A program made the translations under genes and the position numbers. A stretch of 64,000 nucleotides of DNA from Gentiana macrophylla. Taxonomy: Eukaryota > Streptophyta > Magnoliopsida > Gentianales > Gentianaceae. Below, one piece after another: positions 1-9,412 of the stretch. Where the stretch lies: positions 93,972,773 through 94,036,772 of the forward strand of contig CM047817.1 of assembly GCA_026214975.1 (NCBI GenBank), written 5' to 3'. The notes beneath the pieces were generated by a model that was given only the letters and a program-made list of their open reading frames with translations, ran no database searches and had not been told where the DNA came from. Position 1 is the stretch's first letter; every line of letters starts with the position of its first letter.

Positions 1-275
1 ACCCCACAGGCGGGCGCCTGTCACTCTGTTTCACCAAAACCTGATTTTTGGTCCTTTAACTGGTTTTCCGGTCCTTTAAGTGATTTTCTCGAACTATACT
101 TGCTTATTTTCCATCCGTATACTCATATACACTTATATAAGCGTGCACTCCGCACCTCCAAACTTATTATTAAGTGTTACGAGTATATCCACCCTTGTAC
201 TAATCCCCGATTACCTCAACGGCTTGTGATTATACTTAAATCACCAACACAAACAATGTTATTGTTAATTAAAAG
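1..275 (-). repeat. Fragment of Tekay-like element B internal region
   Basis: This stretch is a diverged copy of about 44541-44870, the part of element B next to its primer-binding site. Both carry GGCGGGCGCCTGT, two phrases with GTCCTTTAA, CCATCCGTATAC and TAAGTGTTACGAGTATATCC in the same order. No LTR follows on the right, so the copy is truncated or rearranged, and its left end lies outside the window. It has no coding potential. Confidence 0.7.
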
Positions 276-300
276 GCGTTATCCAGAATGCTAGCAACTA

Positions 301-960
301 AACCATCGTTTGGGGGAGATGACTCCAATCAACAAAAGAACTAATCAAACAACAATTAAGAAAATCAGCAAGGGCATTTCCCGATCGTGTAATTAAACAG
401 AATGAAAATTGCATTTAATATAATCTGGGGCAGGGGTTCCACATGCACGATACGCTAAGAGACGGTAACAAAGGAGACTGAATAATACCCTAGTAACACC
501 ACTTTGCCCTTACAAAGTAATGCGGTAACACATCATACGCTTAAATTTTGAAAAAAAGCCAAACAAACTAAATTGTACGATAGAACATTCAACTATATCT
601 ATTCTACGAACTTTAGTCATACTTCTATTCTACAAGTTTCAGTCACTCATGAAACAAACTACAGGCATACACCAAATTCGATTCAAAATACAAGTACGAC
701 ATTACGCCTTTACGTTAACACGTAGTAACACATTGGCACAAGAAATATGCTGAATGCAGTAACACAATCATGAAATAAAGTTACACCGTCGACGAAAAAA
801 ACATAGTACCAATACGATTAATCAACATTATATGCATCCAGTACTAACAACATCACAAAATCAATTTCACTCTGCAACAAATTATATTCATAATGCACCC
901 AGTTCAAGCATAAGTAATTGACCAACACATCATAATTCGTCCCCAAATAGAAAAAAAATT
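301..960. other. AT-rich stretch without a recognisable gene
   Basis: No convincing exon was found. The stretch contains scattered GTAACA motifs (around 465, 525, 715 and 760), like those inside the MULE at 56380-58045. It is probably the body of a MULE whose right end is at 1434. The left end was not found. Confidence 0.4.
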
Positions 961-970
961 TGAAACTTAC

Positions 971-1005
971 TCAGGGTTCCGGCGTTTCCCTCTCCCTTTG
1001 ACCAT
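971..1005 (-). CDS. Possible captured first coding exon inside a MULE
   Basis: On the minus strand an ATG at 1005 starts a short basic peptide, MVKGRGKRRNP. A strong donor site (GA|GTAAGTTT) follows at 971/970. The region upstream of the ATG on this strand is pyrimidine/purine skewed like a 5' UTR and leads to the MULE end at 1434. No further exon could be recognised. This is the arrangement expected of a Pack-MULE that captured a promoter-side gene fragment. The source gene is unknown, and chance cannot be excluded for so short an exon. Confidence 0.3.
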
Positions 1006-1289
1006 TTTCTCCTCTCTTCTCACCTCTTCTTTGTCGGATTGTGACTAATTTGGTGTTGCTTTTGCGAAATTCTTTTCGAATGGCGCAGAACCCTAAATCG
1101 TCCCGTTTGTCGCCGAGTTTCTCTTCTTTCTTTTTTTTCTTTCTTTTTTCCTGATTTCTTGATCGATTGTGTTAGAATCAAAGGCAGTTACAGAGCCCGT
1201 TCCAATCATCCTCCCTTGATTTCAGTGGCGTGATTTCATGGGAAAGATATTTAAACTTCAGTTACGATTTGTTTTGCCCGGTTTTTTGG

Positions 1290-1434
1290 AGAGAAAAAAA
1301 TAAAAAAAAAATATTTTAAATTCATTAAGGGTGTTTCTAATCTACCTATTTTTTTGTCCTTTTCAACTACATACTTTCGAAACTGTCCTATTCCATCATT
1401 TCCAATCTTATATTGTCCTTCTGCCCACCGCCCG
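1290..1434 (-). mobile_element. Right end of a MULE upstream of F-box copy 1
   Basis: The sequence from TTAAATTCATTAAGGGTG to CCACCGCCCG matches the right end of the MULE at 56380-58045, including spaced TTGTCCTT, AACTGTCCTA and TTGTCCTTC phrases. It stops at ACCGCCCG, exactly where the other copy stops. The sequence to the right (ATATATAAAATCCTAAAAC) is the F-box upstream region also seen before copy 2 at about 16005. The left end and target duplication were not identified. Confidence 0.55.
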
Positions 1435-1595
1435 ATATATAAAATCCTAAAACAACTAGGGTTCTTTATATTTCCTTCTCTTTGCCGCCTGCGTCTCTGC
1501 CCAGATAATTAAGGAGCAACAAATTTCCTCCTTATAATTAAGGTATTGTCCCTTCAAAAAAAAAAAATATATATATTTAAGGTATTGTTCTATCA

Positions 1596-2694
1596 ATGTC
1601 GAATTCTTATTTTCATGATGATCTACTGATTCTTATCCTTGTTAGATTGCCACTAAAATCTATTTCTCGATTTAAGAGCGTATCGAAACATGGAATGCTT
1701 TGATTTCAAGCCCAGAATTCGCTAAGTTCTATGTGAAACTAAACATTTAAGTTTATGGTGATATTTACCGCAGTCCAATACACGCGGTAGAATTTTCAAT
1801 CACTGGGGAGAACTTAGAATTAAGTTGCAACATTCAGCAGCTCCGCAACCCTTTTGAAAATCACCCTGTTGACACGACAGCCCCGCATTTCTGGATCTTA
1901 GGTTGTTGCCATGGTTTACTTTGTCTAATTCGTTTTGTTCTTTATATTAATGAATATGAATATGCTATTTCTTTGTGCAATCCACTAACAAATTTATCTT
2001 GGGATATACCTTTATATGGATCTGATGATCATAATCAGATTAAGAGGAGAAAGATTTATTTTTACGGTTTCGGATATGATGATATTCATAAGGACTACAA
2101 GGTTATGATAGCAACCGAGCATGATGATTACCATAACGAGTATGTGTATGAAGTTTACAGAGTGAGATCCAAATCATGGAGTAGAGAAAGATCATTTCAA
2201 CGTCGTGGTAGTCTCGTTCGCCTTGGAGCATGCGGCTCTGATGGGATCATTTCAACGTCGTGCTTATTCATTCCTATTATCCTGATAAGGATTACATTCT
2301 AGGGTTTGATCTTAGAACGGATAATCATAGGTTTTCACCGTTACCTCGTACCCTAGCGAAACATTATTGGTTGAGATTGGATGTGTTGAACGATGGTTGT
2401 TTAGTTTTCAGCAATGCTTACTACGATCATGTTGACATTTGGATCATGAAGGATTACGGCTTGAATACTTCATGGATAAAGATAACTATACGAAATATTT
2501 CATGTGGACTGCTGTTAGCACCCATGGCTATTGTAGAGGGTAATGATGAAAGAAAAATTATCTTTCACGTTTGCGGATTAAGAAAAGTATTATTGTACTA
2601 TGATTTAGGTACCCATCAAATTATGAAGTACGCAACCATTCCAGGACATGGCGGCTCTCATGTTTACTTTCCATTTGTCGGCAGTCTTAATTAA
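1596..2694 (+). pseudogene. F-box protein gene, copy 1, with broken frame
   Basis: The ATG at 1596 opens MSNSYFHDDLLILILVRLPL, an F-box start nearly the same as copy 2 (16131). An intact protein of this type would be a substrate receptor in an SCF ubiquitin ligase: the N-terminal F-box binds SKP1 and the C-terminal FBA-type region binds the target. The frame is lost near 1690 (GAAACATGG where copy 3 has AAATCATGG), meets a stop near 1748, and shifts again between 2200 and 2260. Conserved pieces are still readable: ISLCNPLTNLSWDIPLYG (about 1965-2020), FYGFGYDDIHKDYKVMIA (about 2068), FDLRTDNH (about 2308), MKDYGLNTSW (about 2447) and a C-terminal FVGSLN before the stop at 2692. Its upstream sequence is shared with copy 2. 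It is a pseudogene as assembled, but some breaks may be sequencing errors. Confidence 0.85.
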
Positions 2695-2699
2695 TTGAT

Positions 2700-3050
2700 A
2701 AATCGGCCTCTTGTAGAAGAAGACTGAAGCTGAATTTGAAGAAGTCTCAAGAGTTCAAATTGGTACCAAATATTAATGTCTTATTATATGCAGGTTCTTT
2801 GTTAATTTGTTTGATTTTGATTTTTTGGTTTTGCTTTGCTTTAACAAATATGTAATCTGGGAATTTTTTTTCATCAGCTTCTTGCTGAGTTTTAATAAAT
2901 TTTGCTGTTAAAAAATATAAAAATCAGTTGTTTCCAATGATTGATTATACTGTTTGTGTTACACTTTGCACTTTTTATTTTTTGTCAGTTTGGCATGATG
3001 TGTGTTGAATGGTTGCCTAGTTTTAAACGAAGCCGAATATCAACATTATC
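2700..3050. other. 3' flank of F-box copy 1
   Basis: This is AT-rich sequence with no exon recognised. It probably includes the 3' UTR of the F-box copy; AATAAA-like runs occur near 2893. Confidence 0.4.
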
Positions 3051-3051
3051 G

Positions 3052-3120
3052 GTTTTTTTTTTTTTTTTGAACAGCAATCATTATATAAAATAAGGGTAGC
3101 AAGTTGCTACATAATACGCA
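3052..3120 (-). mobile_element. Very short 5'-truncated LINE tail
   Basis: A run of T (a poly(A) tail on the minus strand) and about 50 bp of unique sequence are bracketed by the 13-bp direct repeat ATCAACATTATCG at 3039-3051 and 3121-3133. A poly(A) end with a target-site duplication longer than 10 bp is the mark of target-primed reverse transcription. The unique part is too short to assign to a family. Confidence 0.7.
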
Positions 3121-3484
3121 ATCAACATTATCGTTTTACTAAGCAAGATGTTAGTTTTGATTCATGAACAAGGATACGTATACGTGAACGTGCTGACATG
3201 CACCTTGTGCTACGTACTGGGGCGGCTGCACCTTCTGCTAAATGGGTCTGCCGATCGACTTGTTAAAAAAAATTATTAAGGTGGTAAATTTTCTTAATAT
3301 ACACATAGTTACGTAAGATTGACCCGCTTATTTTTACATATTAATATGCATTGAACTGTATTGAAATAAAATATAAGAGTATGGTTAGTAGTTACAAAAT
3401 ATAACAAATTTTCGACTCGTATCAATAAATTTACGCCGCCTTACCACTACATTACAACCCGTGGCTTTTAGACTACAGGAAGGA

Positions 3485-3675
3485 TTTACATGTATGAAAT
3501 AGTGAGTCAACGAGTTATGAAGTATGCAACTTCTGAAAAGGTTTTCACGACGCAAAACGGCTTCAGTTTGTTAGCAATCTTGTTATGCCGCGCGCTGATA
3601 TGATCATGTCAATAGAAAAAGCTACTCTTAAGTACAACAGCAGAAAAAATGAATCTAAATTAGTATATGAAGAAA
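3485..3675 (+). pseudogene. F-box C-terminal relic
   Basis: The reading frame gives YMYEIVSQRVMKYATSEKVF, which aligns with LYDLVNHRVMKF near the end of copy 2. After a one-base shift near 3575 it continues as SNLVMPRADMIMSIEKATLK and stays open to about 3670. No F-box precedes it. This looks like the 3' end of another diverged family member left beside copy 1. Confidence 0.5.
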
Positions 3676-3685
3676 TAGGCCTCCT

Positions 3686-4046
3686 CTTAGAATACTTGCA
3701 GTAGATATTGCAGTAGATACTTTATTTATTAGTGTAAAACACATTTTTTTTGTGAAGAAAGCAGTCAAATTTTATTAAGGCAAATCTGTCAACGCGGCAG
3801 AGATTACATCGGAAGGGGGCTGAGCGCCCCAAGAAACAATCCCCTCAGTCACGACACCATGGCTAGCAAGAATGTGCGCCGGGACATTACCCGTAAGCTT
3901 GACAAAAGTAAAATAACCGGAAGCTAAAACACATATTTTATAAAGAAAATATATACATCTACCGCAATCATCCAGATTATGTGAATTTTTCTTTATATTT
4001 ACCGCATTATCTAAAATAGAGAATCTGATGCATTTCATGCATGTTG
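3686..4046. repeat. Fold-back MITE, interrupted by a LINE fragment
   Basis: GCAGTAGATAC-type ends and phrases such as ATCCAGATTATGTGAA and AGAATCTGATGCATTT match the fold-back element at 54474-55060. The copy is split at 3735-3934 by a LINE 3' fragment. The right boundary is approximate. Confidence 0.55.
3745..3924 (-). mobile_element. 5'-truncated LINE fragment (C-terminus of ORF2)
   Basis: The insertion is flanked by the direct repeat TAAAACACAT (3735-3744 and 3925-3934) and begins with a T run, so it is a minus-strand poly(A) insertion. It encodes a C-terminal tail containing NVPAHILASHGV and ISAALTDLP before a stop. This matches the end of the RNase H domain (RVT_3 type) of plant LINE ORF2 proteins, which commonly carry an N-x-x-A-H-x-L-A motif. 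The stop codon overlaps an AATAAA signal near 3772. Confidence 0.75.
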
Positions 4047-4881
4047 GATAGAAATTTGGACAGAAATTCTATAAAGTTGGCTGAGCAAAAATCCCAATAA
4101 ACTCAAACCAACCCAATACCCAAACCGAACCAACCCGAAAAAACTCAACCCAATTGAAACCAAAAATTTTGGGTTGATTTTTGACCCAACCCTAATGCGA
4201 TTGGGTTGGTTCGGGTTTTCAATTTCTTTCTTCAGTTCGGCCCAACCCAACCCGAAGGACATTACATTAGGTTATTCTATTCATGGCCAATGAAAAGGGT
4301 TATTGATATTCATTATAAATTTTTTTTTTGAAAAAATATTCATTATCATTTTCAATCAACATTTATTCTTGTGGCGTGATAATGAAAATTGCAGAAACGT
4401 CTGTTAGACGGTCAAAATCAATCAACCCATGATTGTAAACCAGAATCACATTAAAATCACTAATTCATGAATGAATATAATATTTTTTCGAATGAATCAT
4501 GAATCCTTTTTATTTGCATTTAAAAATCAGTGTATGTCTTCCTTAATGTTTAAGTTACTATATGTTTATATCTATATGTTGTTGGTTGTGTCATAGTTTT
4601 ATTGGACTCATAATATGACGTCCACAAAAGTTGTCTTTAATTATTGTTCTATTTAATAATAAATACAATGGACATGTGGTTTAAAATTTTTGGGTTTTTG
4701 GTGGGAGGTCCTAAATAATTGAAAAACCAGGATCAAAGGAAGCACATAAATAATTAGGACAAAATTGTAGTCTAATGCTAGAATTACCCTTTTTCTAATT
4801 CTCTTAAATTTTTTTTTCCTGTTTCTAATTAATCTATTAACCATATACCCTAGCTCGCTCTTCTTCGCTGAACTCCCTCCC

Positions 4882-5280
4882 ATGGCTACCACCGACTTGT
4901 CCAGCAACACTTCTCCACCGGCCACCACCCTCCAAGCCTCTTCCTCAGCCACGCCCTCTTCCATTATAGCCCTGACTCCACTAGTTCATGCACTAAGCTT
5001 TCATCTTTCTTCCTCAATTACACCAAGCTTGAATATTGAGAAGCAAAAATGGCAGATCCGGATGAAGGAAAGGAGGCGGAGAGATCAGAAAATGACAAAA
5101 ACAATGGCAAAAAAGCTACTTCGACGGTGGTCGCCGGCAAGCTGCAATTTCCGGCGGATTGAAATTTCCGGCAAGCGGCAATTTCCAGCGGACATTTTGC
5201 GGCCAGATTCAACATTTTTTTTTTTTTTTTTGAAAAACTTTAGGGTTAATGGTTGTTACTATCAATTGGGCTCGATTTGA
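4882..5280 (+). CDS. Gene-like captured segment in the Pack-MULE, function unknown
   Basis: An ATG in a CCATGG context opens a 132-residue frame beginning MATTDLSSNTSPPATTLQAS, rich in Ser, Thr and Pro, then a basic stretch (KERRRRDQKMTK) and a low-complexity Phe run encoded by T repeats. About 70 bp of pyrimidine-rich, 5'-UTR-like sequence precedes it. The first 50 or so codons have gene-like base composition, unlike the flanks; the 3' part does not. I recognise no domain. It may be a captured first exon rather than a working gene. Confidence 0.3.
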   Translation: MATTDLSSNTSPPATTLQASSSATPSSIIALTPLVHALSFHLSSSITPSLNIEKQKWQIRMKERRRRDQKMTKTMAKKLLRRWSPASCNFRRIEISGKRQFPADILRPDSTFFFFFLKNFRVNGCYYQLGSI

Positions 5281-5499
5281 ATCCCGCCGAGAAGCTTCAC
5301 AGATCCGGGAGAAGACGATGTTGGTTGGTATAAAAAGCTTCAGCAGGCTGGTTCTAAAAGCTTCGCCGGAGAAGCTTCAGCATCCCGCCGGAGAAGGTTG
5401 GCTGTGCGATGTTGCTTTGGAGAAACAGGCTGTTTTTTTTTAAAGTTTAGGGTTGTTGCTATTAATTTTGTAAAGTTACTACATTTTTTTGATGTAGTT

Positions 5500-5860
5500 T
5501 ATCTCTTTTATTGGCTGTTACTACTTGTTTATTGACCGTTACTACATTTTACGGGATGTTACTACCTCTTTTTAGGCTGTTGCTACTTCTTTTTAGGATG
5601 TTACTACCTGTTTTTAGGTTGTTACTACTTTTCATGGGATGTTACGACATTTTTATGGGATGTTACAACCTGTTTCTTGGTTGTTGCGACATTTTTTTAG
5701 ACTGTTACTACTTGTTTTTAGGCTGTTACTTCTTTTTCATTGGGTGTTACGACATTTTTCGAGATTGTTACTACTTATTTTTAGGCTGTTACTATTTTTC
5801 ATTGGATGTTACGACATTTTATGGGTTATTACTACTTGTTCTTCGGCTGTTACTATTCAG
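5500..5860. repeat. TGTTACTAC short tandem repeat array
   Basis: About 15 units of TGTTACTAC or TGTTACGAC are separated by T-rich spacers such as TTTTTAGGC, with a period of roughly 20-25 bp. The array lies just inside the right end of the Pack-MULE. The long open frames across it come from the repeat and are not evidence of a gene. Confidence 0.75.
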
Positions 5861-6260
5861 AGTAGGGTTTTGTAATTACCATTAAAATTATAAAGGGGCA
5901 TTTTTGTCACTATATTAGCAATTTGTCCTTACTAGTCTCTGATTTTGAAATTTGTCCTTCCAGACCCATTTGTAGCCTTCATTGTCTTTACACACCCTTC
6001 TCCCTAAAATTTTAATTTCGATTGAATTCGTGTATCGATTTTATAACATGGAAGTTTGATTACAAATACATTGTTTATGGCTTAAAACCCGAAACCCAAC
6101 CCCAACCCGAAACCATACCAAACCAAACCATTGAGTTTTATAATAATTTGGTTTGGTTTGGGTTAATAGTTTAAATACACATTTTGCTAGTTTATAAGGG
6201 CTGAGTTTGGGTTGGGTTGGAGGTTGGTTAAATAAGAAAATGTGTATTTAAAATTGTAAA

Positions 6261-7163
6261 ATAGATTTATCAAGAGTATTCGATTTCGTCTGTGATCAAA
6301 TACGGTCGTCAATAACCTATTAACAATCTATTCAAGACCAAAAACCCTAGAAAGACATAACGTGGGTGGTGTTTGAGTGTTTTAGACTGAGCCTGAGATT
6401 ATGAATTCCAAGTTGCATACATATAACGTAATTTTTCAGAAATCAAGTCTCTCGTACTTCTTTGAGATTGTTTATTATATATGGGACGTATCATCCATGG
6501 CATGCATGTTCCATGTCCTTCAAGGACTCTATTTTGTATCCTCCAAGGATTATCTCATGTCAATCCCCTATGATTTAGGAGATAATCATGGTGGTTTAAA
6601 TGATAGGATCATAGTATTAATGACTCCATAATTATCTTGTATTTAAACGCATGTGCGTAATATCGGATAAGGAAGTCTTCAGCCGACCTGCGTCGAGCTC
6701 CCTAGACCATCGTATTCCGAGTTGCGTTCACCCGACGTCCGCTACGACCGAACCGACGTGCGGTGGTCTAAGTAAGAGATCACGTCAGACCTCCCTCTAG
6801 GGGTGTAAGTCTGTCTTTAAGTATAAAGTGGGGCTCTTGGCCCTAAACATAGTATTTCCTCTACCTATATTTAAAGTTTAGCCATTTATGAGATGTCACA
6901 TGATAAGATCTAACCCGACCTCCGTCATAAGCGCCCCAGATCTGGTCGGGTCTTCTTGCCCTGGTCAGATCTGTCACTGTAGAAGCTCGGCCTCTGTCAT
7001 CTGGACTTATAGTTAACGATGACCCATTTTGCCAGCTGGCGGAGTTCCGTTATGACGCTGTCATAACTTCCCTTGGAATCGAGGCATTTATTCCCATGTC
7101 TTTTGAAGTGGGGCGGTTTTTTGAGAACGTGTCTAGGGGTTTATAACCCTCGTCGTATGAACT
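6261..7163. other. No gene; LTR-like remnant interrupted by element A
   Basis: No exon was recognised. From about 6640 the sequence is GC-richer and unlike its AT-rich surroundings. It reads on past the element A insertion (7164-7168 GTCCA joins 15457-15461). The rejoined stretch, with TTTATAACCC near 7140 followed by pyrimidine-rich sequence near 15520, looks like an LTR promoter or 5' leader of an older retroelement, but no ends were found. Confidence 0.3.
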
Positions 7164-7168
7164 GTCCA

Positions 7169-9412
7169 TGTAACATCCCGACTTTTCGTAAAAGGGTAAA
7201 ATAGTCATTGGGCGTATTTACTATGACCTAATTATTATTTATCCTATTTATTTGATTAAAAGGGATTTAATTAAAAGGATTTAGCAATTAATTATAACGG
7301 GTTTAATTATTGGCTATAAATAGAGATAATCTCAATTATTCCTCATTATTTTCACACGCATATTTTGACAAAAATAAAAGAGGAACGGCGCATAGAAAGA
7401 TGCACGCAGAGAGAAAGCGAAATTGTAGGCATCAACCGTGTGATCAATCCGTTCATCCGCTCAAGATGCCGCAGAGAGAAAAAGTGATCGGTCAGAGGAG
7501 ACGCAACTTTCAAAATAACATCTCTCAATTTCGTAAGTTTTCGGTTTAGCCTTAGTTTTTCGTATTCATAGAGTTCGATTCTTGAAAAATTCGTATCTTT
7601 TAATCCGTAGCTCTGTTTCGCAGCCATGAGTAGTCGAAACGATCGTCTTGGAACGTAGATTGTTCTAAACATAGTTTTGTGGCAGTTAATCCAGGTTAAT
7701 TGCAGTTTATGGCACTTTTTCAGTTTCGTTTTTTAAAGGAAAAATAGGATTTTTAGGGTTCTTGTTGATTGCATAGGTTTTGGGGTTGAGGATCAACAGT
7801 TGTTGCACCTGCTTGGCATTTTGCTGTTGGTTTTGCAGGCCTTTAAGGTAAGAGGCTCTTCCTATGATTCCAATTATTGTTTATAGGGTTTAGATTATGT
7901 TCTAAGACGTTTCAATGATTAGAATGATGCTTTTTCGTTGATCAAAGGATCATATATGCTATGGTATGGTTAGGCATGTTTATCTACGTTTTTACTGCTG
8001 CATTTGTGAGGGTTATAGTGAGGGCAAACTTGTTTGGGTTTGTGTAAAAACGATAGAGTGCGAGAAAACCGATTTTTGTGCGATCGGGACCTTTTAGCGC
8101 GATCTATCCGTGCGGATGTTTCACTTATCCGTGCGGATAATTCACGCGCTTAGTGAATTGAGGGTTACGTGGAGAGTTGTCCGTCACGGACAACCCCATT
8201 TATCCGTCCGGATAGAGGCTAGCAAAGTGTTATATTCTTTTTATGTGATTTAAGCTACGAGATGAGTTCTTAATGTTACCCTTTGATCCAATAACACTAA
8301 ATGAACATGAACAAAGCCCTGAATTAGCTTTTGATGCGTTTAGTTCCGGCACCACATGGATTCCCTAAAAAGATGAAGTGTGGGACCGTCGAAAGCTTTG
8401 GATTTGCCTTGTGCTTCGATAAGCTAGAGTTTATCGATGTCTGTGTAATTGCTAGGACTTGTCCGTGTCTAGTGGTCTAAGTACGAGAGTAGGAGATGTG
8501 AGGGAGCTTACTTGAAAACACTTAGGTGGCTAGTTAAACATCTAATCAAACGTATGTGTTAGTTTAAAATCTTAAACATCATGCAATGCTTGGTAAGGCA
8601 TAGTACAATATCGCGATGTGTTCTCTGACTAGACAAAGTAGATTGTACCCACGCCGGTCAATCGATTGGCCAGATAAAGCGTCTGGTGCACTCTGCCGGT
8701 CATCACACTATCGGGACTCAGATATTCCCGGGGCTACTAGAGCGTGTCTCTAAGTAGGTTGCACCCAGTTGTCCTAGTACATCCTATTACTAGGCGTAGT
8801 GCCCTTGTTATTCATGATGTAACAAAGATAAGCTAAGTTAGAAACGTGTAGTCATGACGTGTCGATGGGCATGAAGTGAACCCTAGATTGAGTCGGTCAC
8901 ACATAAACAACTAATCGATTTAATATCTATCCTTTATAAATATTAATTGTTGTCATAGCTTCTCACTTTTACTAAGTACTTTGTACTTACCTCCTTTGCA
9001 TTTTATTTTTGTGTGCATTGTGGGGTGAGAAGACGAACAGGTAGACCAAGTGTAGACGACGGCTTTTGAAGACTTGAAGTCTTGACGGAGCTTCTAGTTC
9101 TTTTTCTTTGTAGAGGTTGTACTAGACTAGTTGTTTTTCTTTTCTTGGATTTGTTGTACTTCTACTTTTAAGACCTCGTATTGTATAAGTCTTTGGGTTA
9201 TTAAATCGTTGTAATTTATATATCCATCTTTAGTATGGTTACTTTCTATTCATAGTAGCTTTTATGTTTTTACCCGAGTCCTTTTAGCTTCCGTTGCTTT
9301 ATTTTGATACGACGACGTAGAGGCTGCGTATAATATTAGATTTATTTAATGCTATACGCGCGAGCGCTTCTCTTCCGGATAAGGGCTCGGTATCCGGGAG
9401 CGGGGCGTTACA
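7169..9412 (+). repeat. Element A 5' LTR
   Basis: This is a 2244-bp direct repeat partner of 13219-15456. Likely promoter features lie within, including a TATAAATAGAG box near 7315 followed by pyrimidine-rich sequence. Differences from the 3' copy are clustered: stretches of 50-150 bp are identical, and many mismatches fall in or beside CG, CTG, CAG or CCG. Confidence 0.93.

Larger units (their letters stand above)
4691..6004. mobile_element. Pack-MULE-like element, TSD TAAAATTTT
   Basis: The 9-bp repeat TAAAATTTT stands at 4682-4690 and 6005-6013, the size expected for Mutator-like elements. The two ends are imperfect inverted repeats: both have a GGGAG-type terminus, then AGGACAAA-type phrases (about 4750 and, inverted, about 5918-5965). 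No transposase is present. The interior holds a GC-richer gene-like segment (4882-5440) and a TGTTACTAC repeat array. It sits inside hAT copy 1, so it inserted later than that element. Confidence 0.7.
4070..6180. mobile_element. hAT-type non-autonomous element, copy 1, split by a MULE
   Basis: The end GGCTGAGCAAAAATCCCAA and a run of AACCCAACC-type repeats match the cleaner copy at 55069-55760. Positions about 4083-4685 and 6055-6180 align with 55082-55565 and 55575-55690. The gap is the MULE at 4691-6004. The right end is rearranged: TTTAAATACACATTTT (about 6171) and its inverse (about 6237) flank an inverted element end (AAGGGCTGAG at about 6198). No target duplication can be read. Confidence 0.6.

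Noticed and set aside
5511..5885. Leu/Phe/Tyr-rich 124-residue frame resembling a membrane protein
   Set aside because: It is produced by the TGTTACTAC repeat array; the apparent hydrophobicity comes from T-rich repeats.
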